From assembly GCA_934277615.1 (NCBI GenBank), contig CAKQUV010000003.1, positions 62,001 through 126,000 of the forward strand: DNA of 64,000 nt, read 5' to 3'. Source of the DNA: an uncultured Clostridia bacterium. Its GTDB lineage: Bacteria > Bacillota > Clostridia > Christensenellales > CAG-917. A program made the translations under genes and the position numbers. This document shows, one piece after another, positions 57,737 through 64,000 of the stretch (position 1 is the first letter of the stretch; every line of letters begins with the position of its first letter). The notes under the pieces are model-generated. The model did not search any database. It had not been told where the DNA came from and worked only from the letters and a program-made list of their open reading frames with translations.

Positions 57737-58576
57737 TTACTTAATATCTGCTTTTTGGGCGTTGCTGAGGCGGATGAGTTGATTGTCAACGGCGAGTTTG
57801 TCAATGAGATTGTGCATTGCCTTGTCAAGTTCTTCGCCTTTGCGGTAGTCTGCCTCGAATATCCAATCCACGCGTTCGTGTTTTAGAAGAGGCTGAACCT
57901 TGTCTTTTTGTCCTTGTTGGTAGAGGGCGATTGAGTGTCCGCCCGAGAGTTTGACAAGTTTCATGCACGGCACGTCCGTAAGCCCGTCGCCGATGTAAAT
58001 CATATTGTTGAAATACACGCGTCTTTCGTTTTCGGGCTTGGAGGCGTTGACGTCAACGTTGTTGCTGATGTCCAGAACGCCCTTGTTGATGCGGTATACA
58101 AATTGAGTTTTGTTGGTGTAGTTTACCGCCATTTTTGCCCAGACCGCTTTGCCGTCCTGATACAGAAACTCGCTTGCAAAAATCTTTTTGAAGTGTTTTG
58201 CGATGCTGGAGCCGTCAATGATTTCTTTAAGACCGGAGGAAAGCACGTAATGTTCAACTTCCACTCCTGCTTGTCTGCCGTATTCGTTGATGCGCTCAAA
58301 CCAATCCTCAACGCCGGGCAGATATTCGATATGTTTGCCGCACTCTGTCAAATCCTCGCGAGAGAAGGGCTTGCCGATGCGCTCGGATTGTTTTATCATG
58401 CAGTACATATACGTAAGCACGCTGTCCATTTGCTGTTCGGACGCGACTTCCGCAGTCTTGCCCCAAAACTCGTCGGGTTGCATGCCGAGGCTTGGGATGA
58501 ACGTGTACTCTTGCATATCGCGCGTGCAGAGAGTCTTGTCAAAGTCGTACATTATAGCGATAATAGGTTTGTTCAT
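57737..58576 (-). CDS. HAD-superfamily phosphatase
   Basis: A 279-residue cytosolic phosphatase. Motif I DFDKTLCT with a lysine between the aspartate and threonine, motif II serine in LSSG, motif III lysine region and motif IV GDGLTDVPC are all there, with a helical cap (about 30-105). The DFDKT form and cap type are those of small-molecule or phosphoserine-phosphatase-like HADs; the substrate is unknown. ATG after AAAGGTGG on the minus strand. Confidence 0.9.
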   Translation of the reverse strand: MNKPIIAIMYDFDKTLCTRDMQEYTFIPSLGMQPDEFWGKTAEVASEQQMDSVLTYMYCMIKQSERIGKPFSREDLTECGKHIEYLPGVEDWFERINEYGRQAGVEVEHYVLSSGLKEIIDGSSIAKHFKKIFASEFLYQDGKAVWAKMAVNYTNKTQFVYRINKGVLDISNNVDVNASKPENERRVYFNNMIYIGDGLTDVPCMKLVKLSGGHSIALYQQGQKDKVQPLLKHERVDWIFEADYRKGEELDKAMHNLIDKLAVDNQLIRLSNAQKADIK

Positions 58577-58618
58577 AATCCACCTTTTCGATACGAAACG
58601 TGTATTTTATCAAGCTAT

Positions 58619-58647
58619 ATTTTAGCAGTTTGCCGCGCCATTGTCAA
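58619..58647 (-). promoter_or_regulatory. Promoter of the HAD phosphatase gene
   Basis: On the minus strand TTGACA (58647-58642), 17-bp spacer, TAAAAT (58624-58619). Confidence 0.8.
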
Positions 58648-58728
58648 TAGACGGGCGATATGGCGCGATTTTGAACGGAAAACGGCGATTTTTTATGCAA
58701 TTCTTGCGGTAAAATGCAAAATTTTCTA

Positions 58729-58757
58729 TTGTTATGCGTGCGCGCGTATGTTAATAT
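58729..58757 (+). promoter_or_regulatory. Promoter of the GPH transporter gene
   Basis: TTGTTA (58729-58734), 17-bp spacer, TAATAT (58752-58757). Confidence 0.6.
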
Positions 58758-58790
58758 GAAAGGGTAAATCAAATTTTTGCGAGGTATCAC

Positions 58791-60593
58791 GTGAAAAAGA
58801 ACAAAGAAAACACCGTGGCTTTGAATCCCATAAGCCTAGAGGACAAAGTTCCGCTAAAAGAAAAACTTGCCTACGGCATAGGCGGTTTGATGGACGGCGG
58901 CGGCGTGAGTATGATGAATTGCGTTATGCTTGCGTATATGGTATTCAACGGCGTCAGCGCGGGATTGGCGTCGTCGATTATGATGATTGCCAAAATCTGG
59001 GACGCAATTACCGATCCGTTTATGGGTTTTATTTCCGACAACACGCGCGGCAAATACGGCAGACGCAAACCGTATATGTTCTGGGGAGGTATTTCGCTCT
59101 TTTTGTGCATATTCCTCGTGTTCCTGCCCATAAGAGAGTGGGGCGTATCCGTTGAGGGATATACGGCTTATATTATCGTGATGTATCTGCTTTGGAATAC
59201 TTGTTCCACGGTTACGCAAGTGCCGTATTGCTCCATGGCAAGCGATATAACTCCGTCTTTTAGAGAGCGTAACAACGCAAACACGGTAAAACTCGTGTTT
59301 ACGGCGGCTGCTTCGGGGCTCGGATATGCTTTGCCGCTTCTTTTCATAGAAGCGCTTAAAACCGACAAAGAAAAATGGTTGTTTATGCCCAAAATCAACG
59401 ACGTGCAATTCTGGTTGTTGATGAGCATAATTTTCGGTGTGCTTTTTGGCGGCGGGTTGATTATTTGCGGTATCTTCGTAAAAGAGCGCATCAATCCAAA
59501 GACTCCCAAACAAAAGTTCAACGCAAAGCAGTTTTTCAACAGTTACGCACAACCGTATAAAAACCGTTCGTATCGTTGGCATATAGCAATGTACGTTTCC
59601 GCGTTTGCCTGTATGGATATTATAAGCGCGCTTGCCGTTATGTACGCAACGGACGTGTGGCGCGGAAGCAAACTTTTGGGCATGGATATGTCGTCGCTCT
59701 TTATCATTGCTCCTATGATGGTGGCGGCGGTCGTTATGTTCCCCCTCGCCCGTATCATGATGGACAAAAAGAGCAAACAATTTGCATTCCGCATGGGGCT
59801 TCCGTTCTATATCGGCGGCGGAATTATGCTTGCGGTTATGGACCCGAGTTGGGCGCCCGAATGGCTCGTTCCCGTCGTTGCGCTCATAATGGGCTTGGGC
59901 TTCGGCGGTGCGCAAATGATGCCGTGGATTATATTCCCCGACACGGTTGACGTCGGAGAAATGGCAACGGGCGCAAGACAAACTGGCACATACAGCGGTA
60001 TGATGACTCTTGCAAGAAAAGTCGGAGGCGGACTTGCAATCGGTGTGTCGGGTTGGATTCTCGAATGGTGCGGATACAATTCTACGCTTCCGGCAGATAA
60101 ACTTCAACCTCAGAGCGCATTGACCGCAACAAGACTCGTTCTCGGAATTTCCGTTGCGGTATTGATTGCATTCGCATTGTTTGCGTCCTTCAAATATAAG
60201 GTCAACAGCCAAAAACTCACCCGCATAAGATACTTCATCGAGGCAAGAAAATCGGGCAAGCAACTCACCGACGAAGAGAGTAAAGAAAGAGAGACGCTTG
60301 TTGCGGAATTGTACGGCAAAGTCAATCCCGAGGACGTCGTGGAAATCGTCGTTTCGGACGATGGAAACGGTGAGATTTTGAGCGAAGGCACGGAAGGCGC
60401 ACTCGCGGACGTTACCGAAAATGACGAAGTGAAAAAGCTTGAAACAGAATTGAAAGTTTGTGAGCTAAAAAACAAAATAGAAGAAGAAAAAGGTAAAACA
60501 GTAGTTGTTTGCCCATATTGCGGTGCAAAGAATAAAGCAAGTGATACTAACTGTGTGAATTGTGGCGCAAAAATCGAAGATATAAACAACTAA
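58791..60593 (+). CDS. GPH/MelB-type sugar:cation symporter with zinc-ribbon tail
   Basis: A 600-residue protein. Residues about 25-475 form the twelve-helix glycoside-pentoside-hexuronide carrier, with a KLAYGIGGLMDG start, the IWDAITDPFMGFISD motif of the family and a central loop rich in FNAKQFF-type residues. The cytoplasmic tail (475-600) is acidic, then a short coiled-coil rich in Lys/Glu and a zinc ribbon CPYC...CVNC (last 25 residues). The tail from about 60430 is AT-rich and the gene seems to have received it by insertion (see findings). Start GTG at 58791, set by GAGGT. The next gene begins 70 bases later. Confidence 0.88.
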   Translation: MKKNKENTVALNPISLEDKVPLKEKLAYGIGGLMDGGGVSMMNCVMLAYMVFNGVSAGLASSIMMIAKIWDAITDPFMGFISDNTRGKYGRRKPYMFWGGISLFLCIFLVFLPIREWGVSVEGYTAYIIVMYLLWNTCSTVTQVPYCSMASDITPSFRERNNANTVKLVFTAAASGLGYALPLLFIEALKTDKEKWLFMPKINDVQFWLLMSIIFGVLFGGGLIICGIFVKERINPKTPKQKFNAKQFFNSYAQPYKNRSYRWHIAMYVSAFACMDIISALAVMYATDVWRGSKLLGMDMSSLFIIAPMMVAAVVMFPLARIMMDKKSKQFAFRMGLPFYIGGGIMLAVMDPSWAPEWLVPVVALIMGLGFGGAQMMPWIIFPDTVDVGEMATGARQTGTYSGMMTLARKVGGGLAIGVSGWILEWCGYNSTLPADKLQPQSALTATRLVLGISVAVLIAFALFASFKYKVNSQKLTRIRYFIEARKSGKQLTDEESKERETLVAELYGKVNPEDVVEIVVSDDGNGEILSEGTEGALADVTENDEVKKLETELKVCELKNKIEEEKGKTVVVCPYCGAKNKASDTNCVNCGAKIEDINN

Positions 60594-60662
60594 TTACAAG
60601 AAAACGATGTTGAAGACGTCAAAAACGACCAATCAACCATCGATTGTGAGGAAAGCAAGTAA
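60594..60662 (+). pseudogene. Untranslated original C-terminal tail of the GPH transporter
   Basis: In the same frame as the transporter, directly after its stop, 22 codons (LQENDVEDVKND... to a TAA at 60660-60662) encode an acidic peptide in the codon style of the main gene. It resembles the sequence at the join (VTENDEV) and ends one base before the next ATG, as an operon-type original stop would. Confidence 0.6.
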
Positions 60663-60663
60663 T

Positions 60664-61656
60664 ATGTCGGCGGTATTTGAAAAGCGTGACGGCAGAGAAG
60701 TCATAATAAAAAAAGCGGGGCAACCGCTGCGCATTTTGCAACTTACGGATATCCATATCGGCGGAAGCGTATCTACTCGCAAGAAAGACAAACTTGCGCT
60801 TGACGCCGTACGCAAAATCGTAAAGAACGCAAAGCCCGACTTCGTCGTCGTAACTGGGGATATGGTGTATCCCATGCCGTGGCTTTTGCAAGGCTCGTGC
60901 AACAATCTCAAAGCAAGCAAGATGTTTGCAAATACTATGGAAGAGCTTGGCGTGGAGTGGACGGTTGTGTTCGGAAACCACGACAGCGAAGTGTGGGCAA
61001 AGTGCAATAAGTCCGAGCTTGCCGACTTTTATAAATTCATGCCGCATTGCCATTTCCAAAGAGGCGACGAGAAGATTACGGGCATAGGCAACTACTGTAT
61101 ACCCGTACTCAACGAGGACGGCTCCATAAACACGGCGCTCATGTTCGTTGACAGTAACGCTTATCGTACATGGAACTTCTTTAGCGGTTTCGACACAATC
61201 CACGACGACCAAATCGAGTGGTACAAAAACACTGTAACAGACTTGTCGAAAGGCAGAGATTTGGTGCCGTCGCTTGCGTTTTACCATATTCCGCCCAAAG
61301 AATTCAAAGAGGGGTGGGAGAAGTGTTATCTCGGAACGGGCGAGGCAACGTATCACGGCGGTTTCGTACAAGAGAAAGACAATTATTTCGGATATCCCAA
61401 AACCGTTGAAGGCAAGTTTTTCCCTCAAATGGTCGAATTCGGCAGTTGCAAGGGTATGTTTATGGGGCACGACCACCTCAACACGCTTTCGATTACCTAC
61501 AAAGGCATTCGCCTCACTTACGGTATGAGCATAGACTACAACGCCTACAAGGGCATAAATAAGCGTTTTACGCAACGCGGCGGAACGATTATCGAGATAC
61601 GCGACGACGCGTCGTTTGACGTAAAAATGCTGCCGCTGACGTCGTGTGAACGATAA
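60664..61656 (+). CDS. Calcineurin-like metallophosphoesterase (cytosolic)
   Basis: A 330-residue protein. Metal-binding blocks are LTDIHIG (D and H of the DxH motif), TGDMV, GNHD, a YHIPP block and GHDHLN, in canonical order. No signal peptide, unlike the lipoprotein relative at 20862-22232. It probably hydrolyses a phosphomonoester or diester made from the imported sugar (inference from adjacency to the transporter). GAGGAAAG precedes the ATG. Confidence 0.9.
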   Translation: MSAVFEKRDGREVIIKKAGQPLRILQLTDIHIGGSVSTRKKDKLALDAVRKIVKNAKPDFVVVTGDMVYPMPWLLQGSCNNLKASKMFANTMEELGVEWTVVFGNHDSEVWAKCNKSELADFYKFMPHCHFQRGDEKITGIGNYCIPVLNEDGSINTALMFVDSNAYRTWNFFSGFDTIHDDQIEWYKNTVTDLSKGRDLVPSLAFYHIPPKEFKEGWEKCYLGTGEATYHGGFVQEKDNYFGYPKTVEGKFFPQMVEFGSCKGMFMGHDHLNTLSITYKGIRLTYGMSIDYNAYKGINKRFTQRGGTIIEIRDDASFDVKMLPLTSCER

Positions 61657-61718
61657 GACCGATACTGTAACAATAAATCAAAAGATAATACGTTATTAAC
61701 CATATATTGGGGGTTACG

Positions 61719-63740
61719 ATGAAAGTAAATTTGAGAATAGACCTCGATTTCGATTGGGTGTTGTCGAGAATAAACGATTCCAAACATCCTTCCGACGTCA
61801 TCGCGGACAAGTTTGCAAAGGGCAAAAACACGCTTGTGGAAAAGTCGTGCTTGCATTTGATTCTTTCCGTGGAAGAGGAAGAACTTGAAAAGATAGAAGA
61901 TAAGATTTGCGCTTACGTTACGCAAAAGTACGGCAAAAGCGACGAGGAACGAATCACTTTTTTGGTTGTCGGCGATAAAAACGTCGTAGAAGAGGATTTC
62001 GCCGAGCAAGACGAGATTGCGGAAGAGGATGAAGAGGACGATATCGTTATCCCGACGTCGTCCGAGCCGAAAAAGAGTACAAAACCGGGCGACATGACGC
62101 TTGAGGAAACTCTTGACGCGGTAAACGCGCTTGTCGGGGCAAAAGAGTTCAAAGACCTTGTGCGAGAAATCGTGTCGGTCGCGCCCGAAATCAAAAAGGC
62201 AAACTCGCGCGACGTGTTTATGGCGCAAAGTTATCTGTTTTCGCTCGGAGACGGATGCGGACTTAGCACCTATCTGTCCGTTATGGCAAGGATTTCGTCA
62301 ACGCTCGAACTTGCGAATATCGCGCCGTACGTGCCCGTTCAGGAAGTGAGGCTTGAGCTTACGGACAAGCCGAAAGACGATTTGGCAAGAGCAAGCGAAG
62401 AAGTCGCCAAATTTAACGATGACGACGATTTCTCGCGCGTAATTTGCATAGATATCAGCAAATGGATTGACAAATCGGACAACGAGGACTTCCGCAATTT
62501 CCTCAAAAAAGTGCAAAAAAATACTCAAAGGCACATTTTTGTGTTCAGAGTGCCGTTTGTGGATAAAGACGTGCTCGGAAAGATAGAGGCGACGCTCAAC
62601 GATTTGACTTACGTCAAAACGGTGTCTTTCCCTCCTTTCGACAATGCGCAGACAAAGGAAATCGCAAAGCGCGACTTCGAACGCTACGGAATGAGCCTTA
62701 CCGACGGGGCGTGGAAGTGTTTTTTGCAACGCATTGCGGAAGAAAAGTCGGACGGCAAATTCTACGGGCTTAACACCATAAAGAAAGTGGTAAAAGAGCT
62801 TGTATACAAAAAGCACGTTGCATCGGCAAGCGGCGCAAAGGATACGACCGTTATCGACGCAAACGACGCAAAGAAGATTTGTGCGGACAAGCAAAACGAC
62901 GCAGAGGGCATGAAACAGTTGGACAGACTAGTCGGATGCGAGAAAATCAAGGCGCAAATAGAGGAAATCCTTGCGCAAATTGAGCTTTCCAAGGCGGAAA
63001 ACGGTCCGAACAGACCGTGCTTGCATATGCGCTTTGTGGGCGCTCCCGGCACTGGTAAAACCACCGTTGCCAGAATACTCGGCAAAATCCTCAAAGAAAG
63101 AGGCGTGCTCCGCATAGGCAATCTTTACGAATACAAGGGCAGAGATTTTTGCGGTCAGTATATAGGCGAAACCGCGCCCAAGACGGCAGGTATGTGCCGC
63201 GACGCATACGGCTCCGTGCTGTTTATCGACGAGGCGTATTCGCTGTACAGGGGCGACGGCAACACCAGAGATTACGGCGTGGAGGCAATCGATACGCTCA
63301 TTGCCGAGATGGAGAACCACAAGGACGATCTCGTGGTTATTATGGCAGGCTACACCGAGGATATGGAAAAACTTATGGAGGCAAACAGAGGGCTAAAGAG
63401 CAGAATGCCTTACACCATAGAGTTTCCAAACTTCACAAAAGAACAACTTTTCGAGATATACGTGTCAATGGCGTCCGACAAGTTCAAGGTATCGGACGAC
63501 CTCCGCGAAACGGCAAAGGAGTATTTCCTGAATTTGTCGGACGAGTTGCTTGCCTCGGAGAAATTCAGCAACGCGCGCTTTGTGCGCAACCTCTTTGAGA
63601 GAACGTGGGCAAAAGCCGCTATGAGATGTCAGCTCGAGGGCAAGAAGGCGGTTACGCTTTGCGCGTGCGATTTCAACAACGCGGCAAGTGAAAAAGACTT
63701 TGCTTTCCGTCCCGAAAAGAAAATCAAACTCGGATTCTGA
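61719..63740 (+). CDS. CbxX/CfxQ-type AAA+ ATPase
   Basis: A 673-residue cytosolic protein. N-terminal about 110 residues form a small alpha/beta domain ending in an acidic stretch; residues about 140-400 look like a degenerate AAA module (no Walker A); the C-terminal module is a full AAA+ ATPase with Walker A GAPGTGKT (441-448), Walker B SVLFIDEAYSL (499-509) and SRMPYTIEFPNF. This fits the CbxX/CfxQ family that includes rubisco activases and ESX-associated EccA; in anaerobes without rubisco their client is unknown. I start at ATG 61719, after GGGGG. A YbjN-like gene follows two bases after the stop. Confidence 0.88.
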   Translation: MKVNLRIDLDFDWVLSRINDSKHPSDVIADKFAKGKNTLVEKSCLHLILSVEEEELEKIEDKICAYVTQKYGKSDEERITFLVVGDKNVVEEDFAEQDEIAEEDEEDDIVIPTSSEPKKSTKPGDMTLEETLDAVNALVGAKEFKDLVREIVSVAPEIKKANSRDVFMAQSYLFSLGDGCGLSTYLSVMARISSTLELANIAPYVPVQEVRLELTDKPKDDLARASEEVAKFNDDDDFSRVICIDISKWIDKSDNEDFRNFLKKVQKNTQRHIFVFRVPFVDKDVLGKIEATLNDLTYVKTVSFPPFDNAQTKEIAKRDFERYGMSLTDGAWKCFLQRIAEEKSDGKFYGLNTIKKVVKELVYKKHVASASGAKDTTVIDANDAKKICADKQNDAEGMKQLDRLVGCEKIKAQIEEILAQIELSKAENGPNRPCLHMRFVGAPGTGKTTVARILGKILKERGVLRIGNLYEYKGRDFCGQYIGETAPKTAGMCRDAYGSVLFIDEAYSLYRGDGNTRDYGVEAIDTLIAEMENHKDDLVVIMAGYTEDMEKLMEANRGLKSRMPYTIEFPNFTKEQLFEIYVSMASDKFKVSDDLRETAKEYFLNLSDELLASEKFSNARFVRNLFERTWAKAAMRCQLEGKKAVTLCACDFNNAASEKDFAFRPEKKIKLGF

Positions 63741-63742
63741 TT

Positions 63743-64000
63743 ATGGCAAAAACGACTTTCCGAAAAAAGAAACTTGCGAAAAACGTTTTCGGACTGCTTT
63801 GCGAAGTTCTTGACGAAAACGATATCAAGTACAAGAAAAGCAAGGGCGCGTTTGCGCTCGAGTTTTCCGTACACGGCGAGGATTTGTCCGTTCCGCTGGA
63901 TATCGTGGTGGACGCAGACTTGTCCGACGTGCTGATAATGTCCGCGCTTCCGTTTGTCATTCCAAAAGAGAGAAGAGAGACGATTGCGGTGGCGGTGTGC
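63743..64000 (+). CDS. YbjN-like domain protein (3' partial)
   Basis: Open at the right edge; 86 codons are present, beginning MAKTTFRKKKLAKNVFG. The pattern of a basic start, then alternating strands and helices (LDENDIKYKK, ALEFSVHGEDL, PLDIVVDADLS) resembles the YbjN/type III secretion chaperone-like fold. It starts two bases after the AAA+ stop, suggesting translational coupling. Confidence 0.6.
   Translation, partial: MAKTTFRKKKLAKNVFGLLCEVLDENDIKYKKSKGAFALEFSVHGEDLSVPLDIVVDADLSDVLIMSALPFVIPKERRETIAVAVC

Overview
The window looks like a chromosomal stretch from an uncultured, obligately anaerobic, Gram-positive member of the Clostridia, probably gut-derived. The evidence is: strong AGGAGG-type ribosome sites, TTGACA-17-TATAAT promoters, several lipoprotein signal peptides and no outer-membrane genes, plus two [FeFe] hydrogenases, AdhE, rubrerythrin and a 2-hydroxyacyl-CoA dehydratase-type reductase. 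Composition is moderate, with a few AT-richer genes that look acquired. I found no rRNA, tRNA, CRISPR array, phage or transposase gene.

Layout. 1-9901: the end of a sugar-type MFS transporter, rubrerythrin, an Mrp ATPase with a C_GCAxxG_C_C protein, a small MGMT-like protein behind an array of hairpins, an XRE repressor with a divergent PH/SHOCT membrane protein, VanW protein and phosphoglucomutase, a ZIP transporter, then birA-bioY. 10025-22232: two DUF2804 paralogues, an LCAT-like lipoprotein hydrolase, an AT-rich lipoprotein, an apparently duplicated ferritin-like protein, a PH-domain/zinc-ribbon protein, a circularly permuted GH3 glucosidase and a phosphoesterase lipoprotein. 22403-30774: a fermentation and hydrogen block: adhE, a kinase-like gene, two [2Fe-2S] thioredoxin-fold proteins, a sensory-type [FeFe] hydrogenase with PAS domain, a PP2C phosphatase, then a second [FeFe] hydrogenase.

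31325-39742: a nine-gene aromatic amino-acid operon (pheA-aroB-aroC-aroE/K-aroQ-aroA-tyrA-aroF, with aroE and aroK fused) holding every step from DAHP to prephenate and on to the Phe and Tyr branches. It is preceded by a Tyr/Phe-rich leader peptide and an intrinsic terminator with a competing pairing, i.e. ribosome-mediated attenuation. 40040-48635: a lipoprotein/AAA+ fusion, a 2-hydroxyacyl-CoA dehydratase-type cluster with its activator and a small membrane protein, YhhN, an unknown gene, and an MBL hydrolase. 48780-57104: an amidohydrolase, a P-type cation ATPase under a yybP-ykoY (Mn2+) riboswitch, an AMP ligase-ACP-thioesterase operon, and a divergent FAD oxidoreductase. 57737-64000: a HAD phosphatase, a GPH transporter with an acquired zinc-ribbon tail, a cytosolic phosphoesterase, a CbxX-type AAA+ ATPase and the start of a YbjN-like gene.

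The most unusual signals are non-coding. Three related nested-hairpin elements (17936, 30758, 57098) have stems that differ in sequence but stay paired, and each outer stem is complementary to the 3' end of the gene it follows. Two copies of a longer, unidentified structured element (31018, 57251) lie just beyond two of them. A five-hairpin array (3148-3260) is spaced by a constant ATATCACT linker.
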